Under the pieces are notes generated by a model. It was given only the letters and a program-made list of their open reading frames with translations, was not told where the DNA came from and did not search any database. Shown here piece after piece: positions 1 to 8,685 of a stretch of DNA of 64,000 bases (within the stretch, counting starts at the first letter, position 1; the number at the start of each line of letters is the position of its first letter). The position numbers were made by a program, and so were the translations under genes. This DNA comes from Xenococcus sp. PCC 7305 (GTDB taxonomy: Bacteria; Cyanobacteriota; Cyanobacteriia; Cyanobacteriales; Xenococcaceae), in assembly GCF_000332055.1 (NCBI RefSeq), contig NZ_ALVZ01000233.1, positions 58,065 to 122,064 on the forward strand, written 5' to 3'.

Positions 1-2
1 AA

Positions 3-161
3 CAGCAAAATTTAATCATCGAGATTTTAAAAGGTCGTTTTGATGATATTCCCGAGTCGATTATTAATCAGGTTCAATCTAATCAAGATTTAGATCAATT
101 GTCCTCATTTATGCAGAAGGCGATCGCAATTCCCAATTTAGAAGAATTTACCCCTCAGTAG
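3..161 (+). CDS. C-terminal end of an Rpn/DUF4351-like protein (partial)
   Basis: An open frame enters from the left edge and ends at a TAG at 159-161, giving the last 52 residues of a protein. The text reads like the DUF4351 tail found at the end of cyanobacterial Rpn-family nucleases (putative transposases of the PD-(D/E)XK type): a pattern of the type ILKGRFDDIPES followed by a helix with repeated Leu/Gln. No catalytic part lies in the window, so function rests on tail similarity only. Its stop codon lies inside a 26-bp palindromic repeat shared with the convergent neighbour. Confidence 0.45.
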   Translation, partial: QQNLIIEILKGRFDDIPESIINQVQSNQDLDQLSSFMQKAIAIPNLEEFTPQ

Positions 162-184
162 AGGCCAACGGCCATTCGCCCCTA
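159..184. repeat. 26-bp imperfect palindrome containing two convergent stop codons
   Basis: An imperfect inverted repeat that starts TAG and ends CTA, with GGCC elements in the middle. It has the same size and the same GCCCCTA end as the perfect palindrome at 23324-23349, so both look like members of one dispersed cyanobacterial repeat family. The first three bases are the stop of the upstream plus-strand gene and the last three are the stop of the minus-strand metallo-hydrolase. It may act as a bidirectional 3' hairpin. Confidence 0.55.
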
Positions 185-1057
185 GGAAATTTCTTTCATC
201 CAGGCAATGCATTCAGTAAGCTGTTGCTGCATAGCGTGGCGATCGCTATGATAACGACGACCATGACCAGGTAAGACCCATTCAAAAGAATATTCAGTCA
301 GTTTTGCCATCGATTTGATTTGTTCTGACCAAGAATAGAAACAGTAACGGGGGAAGGCATTCAAATGTTGCAAATGAGACGACCAGGCTAAATGATCTCC
401 TGTAAACAGAAATTTCTGCTGATAAAGCAAAACTGTATGACCCTTGGTATGTCCTGGGACAGGAATAATTAATAAATCATCGGCTAATGCGATCGGCTCA
501 GTTCCCGATACAATAATTTCTACATTTTTTGTTCCCTCACGAATATCATCTTCATGGAGAATCCGCTCACAACCAAAATGCTGCTGGAATTTTTCGTGAT
601 CGGCAACGTCATCTTGATGAGTCAGATATAGATATCGAATACCGCCCAACTCTTCGAACCTTTTGACTAAAGGTGGTGTGAAACGCGGCGAATCGATTAA
701 AACATTACCATCAGGTCTTTGAATAAAATAAGTAGTCGCACCAAAGGATTTCTCGGAATGATAACCGCAATGATAGACATTATCTGTGATTAATAAAGGA
801 AAGGTTTGCTGGACAGATTTGATGTCTCGCGGTTTTTCAACGGTCCCAATAGATGCCGTGGGACAAGATAATAATGCTTGGATTGCTTGTAATCTCGAAG
901 CAGATTCCTGGGGTTGCTGATACACAGCCGATTGGGTTCCTTGGCGATTAAATATTTCTGGTGCCATCCACCGACAGGTATCGCAATCTATACAACTAGA
1001 ATCGACATAAAAATCACCGATCGCATTCTCGCTTCTTCTCTGTTTAAGTGTTGCCAT
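182..1057 (-). CDS. Ferredoxin-domain / MBL-fold metallo-hydrolase fusion
   Basis: 291 aa. Residues about 15-75 form a ferredoxin-like segment with CIDCDTC and a later Cys-Pro (SCPTASIG), the pattern of an iron-sulfur binding site. Residues about 95-290 are a metallo-beta-lactamase fold: THQDDVADH matches the HxHxDH-type metal motif with the first residues shifted, followed by PGHTKGHT, FTGDHL and LPGHGRR. Such fusions are common in cyanobacteria and are annotated only as MBL-fold hydrolases; the substrate is unknown and a redox role is inference. The ATG at 1057 gives a full-length protein. It stands alone and is not obviously part of the siderophore locus. Confidence 0.85.
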   Translation of the reverse strand: MATLKQRRSENAIGDFYVDSSCIDCDTCRWMAPEIFNRQGTQSAVYQQPQESASRLQAIQALLSCPTASIGTVEKPRDIKSVQQTFPLLITDNVYHCGYHSEKSFGATTYFIQRPDGNVLIDSPRFTPPLVKRFEELGGIRYLYLTHQDDVADHEKFQQHFGCERILHEDDIREGTKNVEIIVSGTEPIALADDLLIIPVPGHTKGHTVLLYQQKFLFTGDHLAWSSHLQHLNAFPRYCFYSWSEQIKSMAKLTEYSFEWVLPGHGRRYHSDRHAMQQQLTECIAWMKEIS

Positions 1058-1133
1058 GATTTTTCAACAAGTCATAATCATTACGACTTTATTTTAGCAA
1101 TTATTTATTTGATTCTGAAGAATAGATTGGGTA

Positions 1134-1967
1134 TTAGCCAAATTTTGCGTTTTCTATGATTGACCGGAAAAAACTCCAATGGTTATTTTGTTCCAAGCAC
1201 CAACCAGCTTTGACTACCGAAGGAATTGTATATCCGCCAAAAGTCTCTTCCGATATCACTTCTGCTTCAAAGAGCAGATATTGCCAGCTGCCATCTTCAG
1301 TTTGATTGCTCCAACGAGGTAAAGAAATTTTGCGGAGTTTGCCGTCAGAATCTATGGTGAGGGTTAAAGTGGTTGATTCACGGGCTATGTGTAAACTGGC
1401 TTGGATAGTGTTATTTGCGATCGCCTGCCAGGTTACTTGATTATGCGGTAACAATGCCGAGGGCAACCAAATATATGCAGCTACCAGCCTACCAATACTA
1501 GAACGCGTGATCTGCTTATTTTGAGCATCCATGAAAGGAAGCAAACCCCAAAATGAAAAGCATGTTCTACCTTGGCCTCGATAAAAATAATCTGCCCCTC
1601 GAAATCTTGCTAATTTTTCACCGATATTTGCTTGCCAGACAAAGCCTGGCGCAACAGAAATGATTTCAGAAGCTTGCATTGGTAGCCAGGCAGTTGTTGG
1701 TTTTAACTGGAAACTGCCGCTCATTGATAATTCTACAGAGGTCGCTAAGACTGTTTCCGGGGCGATCGCATGTAAAAAATACCTTTGAACAGGTTCTTCT
1801 AAATCGGCAATCATTGCGAGATTAAACGCGAGATTGGTTGCTGGAGAGTTAAGAGATCGCCAAATTTGCCTAATAATGCGATCCGATCTGAGTCGGATTA
1901 AAATTAGCATGCCCAGAGTCGCGATCGCCAAGAAAATTATCCAAATTTGCCTCATGATCGATAACAC
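1134..1967 (-). CDS. DUF6544 family membrane-anchored protein
   Basis: 277 aa. An N-terminal hydrophobic segment (about residues 7-24) probably anchors the protein. The body has the DUF6544 pattern: EEPVQRYFLHAI, a Gly-Ser-Phe strand, PGFVWQANI, a GADYFYRGQGR segment and LPSALLPHNQVTW. No enzymatic residues are known for this family, so the function is unknown. A second copy of its first 106 codons lies about 3.6 kb away at 5228-5583, showing a local partial duplication. The first ATG (1967) and a second ATG four codons later are both possible; the duplicate copy aligns to the second. Confidence 0.75.
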   Translation of the reverse strand: MLSIMRQIWIIFLAIATLGMLILIRLRSDRIIRQIWRSLNSPATNLAFNLAMIADLEEPVQRYFLHAIAPETVLATSVELSMSGSFQLKPTTAWLPMQASEIISVAPGFVWQANIGEKLARFRGADYFYRGQGRTCFSFWGLLPFMDAQNKQITRSSIGRLVAAYIWLPSALLPHNQVTWQAIANNTIQASLHIARESTTLTLTIDSDGKLRKISLPRWSNQTEDGSWQYLLFEAEVISEETFGGYTIPSVVKAGWCLEQNNHWSFFRSIIENAKFG

Positions 1968-2079
1968 TCAAGAATAAGCTTTAGTATTCTCCAATTCTAG
2001 ACTTGTGGGCTTTGTGCGATCGCTCTACTTCATGTACTTTAGTGAGAGGCTACTTGATATTCTCAACAGAACATTTACC

Positions 2080-3930
2080 TTAACCATTATCTTGAGAATT
2101 ATTAAATAATTTACCGATGCCATTAATTTTAAAGCCTGGCGGTACATAGTCACTCGGTAAGTAATTTTCAGGTATTGTATTTTGATTACCATCTCTAATG
2201 GCAGAATATTGCGGCGACAGAATTTCGATATCAGCCTCATTGCACTTATCCTGAATATTTTGATGGAGTTGAGAAGTAGTTAAAAGTTTGGTTTTTACAG
2301 TTGGTATGTGAGCTCTCAATTCATAGCTAACATAAAAATCATCTAGACTAGTCTGGAAAACACTGGGAGCAGGCTTTTCTAGAACATTTTCTGTAGCATG
2401 CGCCGCATCAAGCAAAACCTGATGTACTTTCCGCCAAGGCACATCATAACCAAGAGTCACGGTGGTGCGAATCATCAGTGGTTGTTTAAGCTCTCGCTCC
2501 AGCGCATTGTAATTAATAATACTAGAAGACATTAAATTAGCATTAGGGATAGTAACAATTTCACCAGTGATTGTACGAATACGGGTCGAAAGAATAGTTT
2601 TTTCATGGACAAAACCAAAGTGATCTTCAGTTTTAATCAGATCACCAAGACGAAAGGCTCGGGTGTAAATAATCACAGTACCTCCTACTAGGTTAGAAAC
2701 TGTAGCAGCTCCACCAAAGGTAATCAGAGCACCAACTAGCAATGAAATACCTTGAAAAGCAGGAGAATTATACATTGGGAGATAAGGGAAAATGATAGCC
2801 AAAGCACTAGCAATAATGAGAATAACTACTATTTTTTTTGTAGGTTCAGCCCAATCTTGATCAAATCCTGGTAGGCTAATTATCTCTTGCTCTATCGCTT
2901 TAAAAAATAGGTTACAAAATCTTATCAAGTAATAGGTAATAATAACCGCTAGTATAATAACGAATAAGTTGGGTAAAAAATTTGCAAAACCGTTAAAAGC
3001 TAACTTTAAGGCTCCGTAAATTGGTCGGCGAAATTGCACTCCAAATCTTCTAGTTTGAGGAAAAATGCGAAAAATAAGGTCAAAATAGAATGACAGAAGA
3101 AGAAGTACAATTATTAGCCTGCTAAATTTAATTAAACTAGATAAAAACTTGGATTCATTTTCGACAGAAAATAGTTCCAGTCCTTGAATTCTTAAGCCTC
3201 TATTATTTGAACGCCTGGCTTCAATAAAGTTCTGAGTAATGGATACCAATTTAAAAATTAAGCGGATTACGATAACTAGCCCAAGAGTCAAAGCTACGCT
3301 TAAAATAATATTCTCAAATAGGCCCTCACTACTTCGTACTTTTCTATATTCAACAATGGCATTTGCGATAGCTTGAGCATATTGATTAGCTAATTTATTC
3401 AAAGACTGATTAGCCTCTTTTGCATCGTCATTCGTGATCCCGAAGATAAGTATCTTCTCCTGCCCGTCATCTTCTGCTGTAATAAGAATTACTTCTTCAA
3501 GATCTTGAAGCTCGATAGAATCAACAGATATAGAATAGTTTTTAGCAATTGTTTCAATCTGTTTAGTGACTATGTCTGCCCGCTGCTCAGCAGTTGTCGT
3601 CCGGCCATCAACTTTAATCGTAAATAGGGTTTTGCCATCTAGAAGAACGGGAAATTCAGTTGTTTTCCCCTGGGAGATATCTCTTTCTGGCTTTAATTCT
3701 TTATCAAGAGGCTTTGGTTCGGTGTCATTTATATCTTGGGCAATGATATTTACAGCACTGGGGTAATAGTATTTATCTTGAAAGTTAGCTAAATATATTT
3801 GTCTATCGCTTGCCCATCCATCCTGTGCCCAAGAAAATGTTATCGACCCATATTGTCCAATAATAAAAGAGCTCAACAGAAAAATTATTAGTAATCCTAT
3901 TAGCTTTTGTGTTATTTTTGTAAGACTCAT
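2080..3930 (-). CDS. MscS-family mechanosensitive ion channel
   Basis: 616 aa. An N-terminal signal/TM segment (about 8-32) is followed by an extracytoplasmic region (about 35-200) and several TM helices (about 205-405). The MscS core is clear: a Gly/Ala-rich pore helix (LLVGALITFGGAATVSNLVGG), the beta domain with FRLGDLIKTEDHFGFV and TIPNANLMSSSIINYN, and a C-terminal alpha/beta domain. The family opens under membrane tension to relieve osmotic shock. The periplasmic N-terminal extension is typical of larger cyanobacterial MscS-like proteins. Unrelated to the siderophore genes as far as can be seen. Confidence 0.88.
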   Translation of the reverse strand: MSLTKITQKLIGLLIIFLLSSFIIGQYGSITFSWAQDGWASDRQIYLANFQDKYYYPSAVNIIAQDINDTEPKPLDKELKPERDISQGKTTEFPVLLDGKTLFTIKVDGRTTTAEQRADIVTKQIETIAKNYSISVDSIELQDLEEVILITAEDDGQEKILIFGITNDDAKEANQSLNKLANQYAQAIANAIVEYRKVRSSEGLFENIILSVALTLGLVIVIRLIFKLVSITQNFIEARRSNNRGLRIQGLELFSVENESKFLSSLIKFSRLIIVLLLLSFYFDLIFRIFPQTRRFGVQFRRPIYGALKLAFNGFANFLPNLFVIILAVIITYYLIRFCNLFFKAIEQEIISLPGFDQDWAEPTKKIVVILIIASALAIIFPYLPMYNSPAFQGISLLVGALITFGGAATVSNLVGGTVIIYTRAFRLGDLIKTEDHFGFVHEKTILSTRIRTITGEIVTIPNANLMSSSIINYNALERELKQPLMIRTTVTLGYDVPWRKVHQVLLDAAHATENVLEKPAPSVFQTSLDDFYVSYELRAHIPTVKTKLLTTSQLHQNIQDKCNEADIEILSPQYSAIRDGNQNTIPENYLPSDYVPPGFKINGIGKLFNNSQDNG

Positions 3931-4270
3931 TATTAATAGGCGGTTTCGATTAAAGCTGAGTTAAGGAAAGAAGCTAATCTATAAGCTTTCAAACTCAAAA
4001 ACCAGCAATTACGGGCATTATATCGGATTCAGAGAAAAGCACCGAATTTTTTCCTAATATTTTCCGTGAGTTTCCTGAGCTTTCTCATAATTGCAGGATA
4101 GATTTTTTCTAAGACTTGCGACTAGTTCCATAATCTCGATTAAATTCATTTAATCTGCCCCCTATTGCACAGTTAATGCATAATATTCAACCCATTCAGG
4201 GGGCAAGTGCAAACTAATTCAAAGGGTCACCCACTCTTTGACTAAATTAGTCTTGTCAGGTTAATAAAAA
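3931..4270. other. Intergenic region with structured leader upstream of the outer-membrane protein gene
   Basis: 340 bp between divergent genes. The part nearest the plus-strand gene holds several complementary pairs: TGCCCCC (4156-4162) with GGGGGCA (4199-4205), TTGCAC (4165-4170) with GTGCAA (4207-4212), CAAAG with CTTTG around 4220-4240, and GACTAA/TTAGTC at 4241-4253. The first two pairs interleave rather than nest. I do not recognise a known riboswitch. No clear -35/-10 pair was seen. Confidence 0.3.
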
Positions 4271-5221
4271 ATGAACAAAATTTTAAGTGTTTCTTTTAGC
4301 ATTATAGGCGTCCTATTCACTGCAACATCATTACTAGCTCAAGAAAGTCCCGAGTCTGAAATTTCTGAGCCGTCAACTAAAATCGCCACTGAACAGTCCA
4401 AAGAGCCGAAATGGGAAGTCGACATTGAGCCAACCTTGTTAGTTCCTCTTAATCTTGATGGGGGCGTTGGTGTTGAGATTGATGGAGATGAAGATGGAGA
4501 TGGCAGTGATGAAGGTAATAGTAGTGGTGTAATTGAGATTCCTATCGCTGTAAAAGGAGATTCCGAATTTAACTTTGACGAAGCACTAAGACTATCTGGT
4601 CGGATCGAAGCTTGGCACAGAAAAGGACTTGGTATTATTTTTGACGGTACCTATACTCGCTATGGAGAAAGTGGTTTTGTTGCTGCGGACATTGAATTAA
4701 TAGAGAGCGATCCCTTCTTTCGTATTGAAGTCCCGACTGAGATACTCGTCCAGCAGGGTATCTTTGTCTTGGCAGCAGGTTATGAAGTAATTGAGTCAGA
4801 GCTTGGCCGCAGAAAATCCCCCGACCGGCCTGGATATCCGATTCTAAGATTCAGGCCATTTTTGGGAACGCGATTTACTTTTATTGATATCTCCGCTGAT
4901 TTTGAGGGTATACCAGATATAGATATTGATGACTCTTTCTTCGATTTAATGGTCGGAGCACACCTCGATTTTCAGGTATCTCAAAGGTGGAATTTTGGAG
5001 TTAGGGCAGATTACTCCGGTTTTGGAATCGGTGACAGTACAGACAGTACGGTTACAGTAGTTGCGGGAGCAGAGTGGAGTGTGTCAAAACTTGTCGCATT
5101 TCGATTAAAGTATCGGTTTTATGAAATTGATTTTGATCGCAATAGCAAGCTTCTAGAAGACAACTATACAATTAATTTTGAAGAGCAAGGCCTTTGGTTG
5201 GGAGTCAGTTTCAGGCTTTGA
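4271..5221 (+). CDS. Putative outer-membrane beta-barrel protein
   Basis: 316 aa. A signal peptide ends near LLAQ (residue 24). After a short acidic linker there is a striking Asp/Gly/Glu-rich stretch at about 65-88 that could bind Ca2+ or be a flexible loop. From about residue 100 the sequence alternates hydrophobic and polar residues, with many Tyr/Phe/Gly (WNFGVRADYSGFGIG, FRLKYRFYEIDF), and ends in a short strand (LWLGVSFRL), as in 8-12-strand outer-membrane barrels. No family name is recognised; function unknown. Its stop is followed at once by the truncated DUF6544 copy. Confidence 0.6.
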   Translation: MNKILSVSFSIIGVLFTATSLLAQESPESEISEPSTKIATEQSKEPKWEVDIEPTLLVPLNLDGGVGVEIDGDEDGDGSDEGNSSGVIEIPIAVKGDSEFNFDEALRLSGRIEAWHRKGLGIIFDGTYTRYGESGFVAADIELIESDPFFRIEVPTEILVQQGIFVLAAGYEVIESELGRRKSPDRPGYPILRFRPFLGTRFTFIDISADFEGIPDIDIDDSFFDLMVGAHLDFQVSQRWNFGVRADYSGFGIGDSTDSTVTVVAGAEWSVSKLVAFRLKYRFYEIDFDRNSKLLEDNYTINFEEQGLWLGVSFRL

Positions 5222-5227
5222 CTAGTT

Positions 5228-5583
5228 TTTCACCGACATTTGCTTGCTAGACAAAATCTGTAGCTAAAGAAATGATTTCGGAGATTTGCATCGGTGGCCA
5301 GGCAGTTGTTGGTTTTAACTGGAAACTGCCGCTCTTTGCTAATTCTACAGAGGTCGCTAAAGCTGTTCCCGAAGCGATCGCATGTAAAAAGTACCTTTGA
5401 ACAGGTTCTTCTAAATCGGCAATCATTTCGGGATTAAATGCAAGATTGGTTGCTGGGTATTTTAGCGATCGCCAAATTTGCCTAATAATGCGATCCGATC
5501 TGAGTCGGATTAAAATTAGCATGCCCAGAGTCGCGATCACCAAGAAAATTATCCAAATTTGCGTCATGATTCAGTACACTCAA
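5228..5583 (-). pseudogene. Truncated duplicate of the DUF6544 gene
   Basis: A minus-strand frame (5247-5567, 106 aa) matches the first 106 residues of the DUF6544 protein at 1134-1967 almost residue for residue, counting from that protein's second Met. Nucleotide similarity runs from about 5228 to 5583 (against about 1614 to 1973), then stops abruptly on both sides. The C-terminal 60% is missing, including the conserved FYRGQGR region, so it is a dead partial copy. It abuts another gene fragment, which suggests both were joined in one rearrangement. Confidence 0.8.
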
Positions 5584-5798
5584 CTGTGAGCCAGAGGAGA
5601 GGGTTTATTTGCCCAACTAGGCAAACCAATTGGTTGTTGTAGCAGTGTTTCTAGTTCTTGCTCAGAAATGTACAGTCCCTGGAATTGAGGATCGCTTGCT
5701 TGCTGTTGCCGTGCCTGCCAAACTTGAACTCGAACTAGTAAGTCAATGCGTTCTAGCTCAGCTAAAAGATGTTCAACTGATGTAGCATAGTAGTCCAT
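5580..5798 (-). pseudogene. N-terminal fragment of a cyanobacterial AAA-type ATP-binding protein
   Basis: 72 aa. The text LLAELERIDLLVRVQVWQARQ followed by FQGLYISEQELETLLQQP and a Gly-Leu-Pro-x-Trp-Ala end resembles the conserved start of a large cyanobacterial AAA-family ATPase; this identification is from memory and not certain. The frame then runs into the duplicated DUF6544 DNA, which appears to supply its stop codon, so most of the protein, including the Walker motifs, is absent. It is either a remnant or a very short expressed peptide. Confidence 0.5.
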
Positions 5799-5900
5799 TT
5801 GACTTAGGTGATAGTAGACACGGTTTATGTTGACATAATTTTTCTCTCAACAGCTATTAATCATTCTAATAATTCATACTGTTTTGCAGTCGGAAGAGGC

Positions 5901-5925
5901 GATCTCATTATGAACCAATGAGATC
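5901..5925. terminator. Hairpin at the 3' end of trpF
   Basis: Perfect 9-bp inverted repeat GATCTCATT / AATGAGATC with a 7-nt loop, overlapping the trpF stop codon region. No T-run follows on the minus strand, so it is an RNA 3'-end stem or processing hairpin rather than a classical intrinsic terminator. Confidence 0.4.
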
Positions 5926-6562
5926 AGAGCGATCGCGAACTTAGATTAGCAAACAATTGTGCTACCAAATCCAAATCCTTATCTCCAGGGGATTTTTCTA
6001 CGCCACTAGATAAATCAATGCCATTAGGTTTAACTTTGATTAAAGCCGCCAATATATTGTCGGGATTTAATCCCCCTGCAAGCATCCAAGGCAAAGTGGG
6101 GCTGAATTGCCGTAGGTCTGCCCAATTTATAGTCTGACCTGTGCCACCTAGCATTTGGGGATGATAAGCATCTAAAAGCAAAGTATCAACATAATCTGTG
6201 TAAAGCTCCGTTTCGCTTAGGCATTCTGCGGTTCTGATGCGAAAAGCTTTGATAATTTCAGTTTTGCCTGGTAGTTTCGAGCGTAGTTGTTGGCAAAACT
6301 CTGTTGATTCTGAACCATGCAGTTGCACTCCACTTAAGCCTGTCTCAGTGACAATTTGAGTGATTTCGCTGATCTCTACATTAGCAAAAACACCAATAGT
6401 GTCTACCGAGATTGATAAGTGCTGAATAATTTCCTTGATTTGTGATGGCGTAACATATCTTGGCGATCTCTCCACACAGATAAAGCCCAAGGCGGTTGCA
6501 CCCATTCGAGCAATCTTTTGACCTTGTTCGGGCTTTGTAATGCCACATATTTTAATTCGCAT
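5924..6562 (-). CDS. trpF: Phosphoribosylanthranilate isomerase
   Basis: 212 aa, the normal length for a stand-alone TrpF. It catalyses the Amadori rearrangement of N-(5'-phosphoribosyl)anthranilate in tryptophan synthesis, in the cytoplasm. Visible (beta/alpha)8 landmarks are the N-terminal [10 protein letters not shown] with the catalytic Cys, [42 protein letters not shown] with the catalytic Asp, [12 protein letters not shown] and [15 protein letters not shown]. No other trp gene is nearby, as is usual in cyanobacteria where trp genes are scattered. Confidence 0.95.
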   Translation of the reverse strand: MRIKICGITKPEQGQKIARMGATALGFICVERSPRYVTPSQIKEIIQHLSISVDTIGVFANVEISEITQIVTETGLSGVQLHGSESTEFCQQLRSKLPGKTEIIKAFRIRTAECLSETELYTDYVDTLLLDAYHPQMLGGTGQTINWADLRQFSPTLPWMLAGGLNPDNILAALIKVKPNGIDLSSGVEKSPGDKDLDLVAQLFANLSSRSL

Positions 6563-6761
6563 AATGATACTTTCACAACTTGGTAACTCGCGCTTATTCT
6601 TATTTATTCGTTATTAATACGATGACTATACACAAAAAACATAAAGATTGGGTGAATTACTGACGCTTTTAAATCCTGCTAGTCGGTAATAATTATTTTA
6701 ATTGTAAAGGTGTTATGAATTTATCGGTATTTTGTCTGAAATTTACGAAAAATTACTATTG

Positions 6762-6789
6762 TTGACAATAAGAATACATTTTATATTTA
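6762..6789 (+). promoter_or_regulatory. Candidate sigma-70-type promoter for the secreted orphan
   Basis: TTGACA at 6762-6767 and TATTTA at 6784-6789 with a 16-bp spacer, about 60 bp upstream of the ATG at 6848. The rest of the 285-bp gap between trpF and this gene is AT-rich with nothing else recognisable. Confidence 0.4.
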
Positions 6790-6847
6790 TAGATAAGAAA
6801 CAAACAAGAAATACATAAAACTACTAATCAATACTTAAGTAAACACC

Positions 6848-7783
6848 ATGAACTACGCTCAACTACTACAAAGAATTACTTGCTCTTGTTTAGGTACTTT
6901 AGCTGTTTCTCTAGCATTTGTTCAATCTAGTTTTAATGAGGCTCAAGCAGCCGCTATCCCTGTAGGAGGAGACAATGCTTGTCAGTTAGATTGGAGTGAA
7001 GTCAATAAAGCAGATGCCACAGCCTGGGACTTTACCGGAAACCTCGGCGATCGCACTGATTTAGCGAGAGTTTATTATCATTCGCCATCAGGTTTATATC
7101 TCAGAATTTCCGTTGCCCAAAGATGGAATTGGAATGGCAAAAAAGCCGCACCGAGTTTAGGTCAACCAGCGTTGACAGATAATAACCCTTTTGTCCCCAA
7201 AATTACTGACTATTCTCATTATGGAACTGGTGGTTATGGCTTAGGGGAACACCTATTTGCGATCGGACTAAACACCACGAATCATGATCTAAGTGTTACG
7301 GATGCCACCAATAAACTAGAAATTGAATTTTTCCAAGATGCATCTTTAACTCAGAAAGCAGAAGTTGAATCTCTAAATTTTGTAGCTACAGATTTAGATT
7401 CTGGGGCGACCAATACAGAGCAAATCATCGTTGCAGTTGAAGATAGCACTGGTAATGAGCCCACGCTTTATTTCGACAAACCACTCAATAGTTTAATTGA
7501 TGATAGTTTAATCAATATTGGCAACAAAACAGTTACAGGAGTAGCACAAGAAATCACTGATAGCACAGGAAATATTGCTCCTGTGGTCAAAGGAAACACT
7601 CATAAATTGTCACTAACTTATCAACTTATGAATACGCCCACTACTTCTAGTGATGACACTACCAATAAATACACCTATATTTCCAATTTGTCCTGGTGTG
7701 GTCAAGCTTCGAATTTTCCTAATGATGAACCTGTAGATGTTGAAGATCCTACTACTCCAGATAAGATTGTTTATGCTGACTAG
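6848..7783 (+). CDS. Secreted protein of unknown function
   Basis: 311 aa. A signal peptide (about 1-35) ends in the AQAAA region. The mature part begins near a Cys (DNACQLDW) and has a second Cys near the end (LSWCGQ), which might form a disulfide. The body is rich in Asn, Thr, Asp and beta-type strands (LYLRISVAQRWNWNG, LFAIGLNTTNHDLSV, LEIEFFQDA), and there is no membrane anchor, PEP-CTERM or S-layer motif. I do not recognise a family. It converges on the siderophore importer operon, which does not establish a link. Confidence 0.6.
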   Translation: MNYAQLLQRITCSCLGTLAVSLAFVQSSFNEAQAAAIPVGGDNACQLDWSEVNKADATAWDFTGNLGDRTDLARVYYHSPSGLYLRISVAQRWNWNGKKAAPSLGQPALTDNNPFVPKITDYSHYGTGGYGLGEHLFAIGLNTTNHDLSVTDATNKLEIEFFQDASLTQKAEVESLNFVATDLDSGATNTEQIIVAVEDSTGNEPTLYFDKPLNSLIDDSLINIGNKTVTGVAQEITDSTGNIAPVVKGNTHKLSLTYQLMNTPTTSSDDTTNKYTYISNLSWCGQASNFPNDEPVDVEDPTTPDKIVYAD

Positions 7784-7820
7784 AACACCGATTCAGTATT
7801 TTAGTATTCAAAGTTAGTTT

Positions 7821-7849
7821 TGAGTTAATTTCGGACGAATTCTAACTCA
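7821..7849. terminator. Possible bidirectional hairpin between convergent genes
   Basis: TGAGTTA (7821-7827) and TAACTCA (7843-7849) form a 7-bp stem in the 77-bp gap between the secreted orphan and the ABC ATPase gene. It is weak and lacks a clear T-tract on either strand. Confidence 0.3.
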
Positions 7850-7860
7850 TATTAGATCGC

Positions 7861-8685
7861 TTAACTATTATTAAAAGTTTTCAATTTAACTTTCCTACCT
7901 ATTGGAATACACATCGGAGTATTTGCTAGAGGATCGCAAATAATACGACATTCTAGGCCAAATACCTCTCGTACCATCTCTTCGGTCATTACTTGTTCTG
8001 GATTTCCAGTTGCATAAACTTTTCCCTGTTGTATTGCGACAATATAATCCGCATAACGACAAGCTAGATTGAGATCGTGCAAAACCATCACAATAGTTTT
8101 ACCTTGATCCTGATTAAGCTCGTAGAGTAAATCTAATAATTCTATTTGGTGAGCTAAATCAAGAAAAGTTGTCGGTTCATCTAACAATAAAATCTCTGTA
8201 TCCTGAGCCAGAATCATCGCAATCCAAGCTCGTTGTCCCTGTCCTCCTGAAAGATTATCCAAGGCTTTATTTGCCAGTTCGCTCATCGCAGTAATCGCTA
8301 AGGCTTCTTCAACCTTTTTTTCATCTTCGATTGACCATTGCTGTACCCAATTTTGATAGGGATAACGACCCATTGCTACTAAATCTCTGACTGTTAATCC
8401 TTCTGGACTCTTAGGCCGTTGAGGAAGCATTCCTAATTTTTTCGCCACGGTTTTACTCGAAAGTTGAGAAATTATTTTGCCATTTAAATAAACAGCTCCT
8501 CTTTTGGGCTTCAATAAGCGGGCTAAACCCCGGAGCAAAGTAGACTTCCCACAACCATTCGCACCGACAAATACAGTAATTTTGCCTTGGGGAATTGTTA
8601 AATTTAAATTCCGAACTATGGGCACCCCTTCATAAGCAAGCGTAAGCTCTTTGGTTTCTAGGCTATTAAGATAATCCTGGTTCAT
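7861..8685 (-). CDS. Iron-siderophore ABC transporter, ATP-binding protein (FecE-like)
   Basis: 274 aa. ATPase subunit that would power import of the ferri-siderophore across the inner membrane. Walker A is GANGCGKST (41-49), the signature is [10 protein letters not shown], Walker B is ILLLDEPT and the switch His lies in [14 protein letters not shown]. Length and motifs match the FecE/FepC/FhuC family. Last gene of a minus-strand operon exbB-exbD-permease-permease-ATPase; its start overlaps the upstream permease by 4 bp, indicating translational coupling. The siderophore assignment rests on family and on the biosynthetic genes in the same window. Confidence 0.93.
   Translation of the reverse strand: MNQDYLNSLETKELTLAYEGVPIVRNLNLTIPQGKITVFVGANGCGKSTLLRGLARLLKPKRGAVYLNGKIISQLSSKTVAKKLGMLPQRPKSPEGLTVRDLVAMGRYPYQNWVQQWSIEDEKKVEEALAITAMSELANKALDNLSGGQGQRAWIAMILAQDTEILLLDEPTTFLDLAHQIELLDLLYELNQDQGKTIVMVLHDLNLACRYADYIVAIQQGKVYATGNPEQVMTEEMVREVFGLECRIICDPLANTPMCIPIGRKVKLKTFNNS

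Noticed and set aside
914..1159. Plus-strand frame of 81 codons
   Set aside because: Mostly antisense to the metallo-hydrolase gene and without any recognisable protein features.
4156..4212. Known riboswitch class upstream of the outer-membrane protein gene
   Set aside because: No conserved core of cobalamin, TPP or other classes recognised; kept only as a structural observation.
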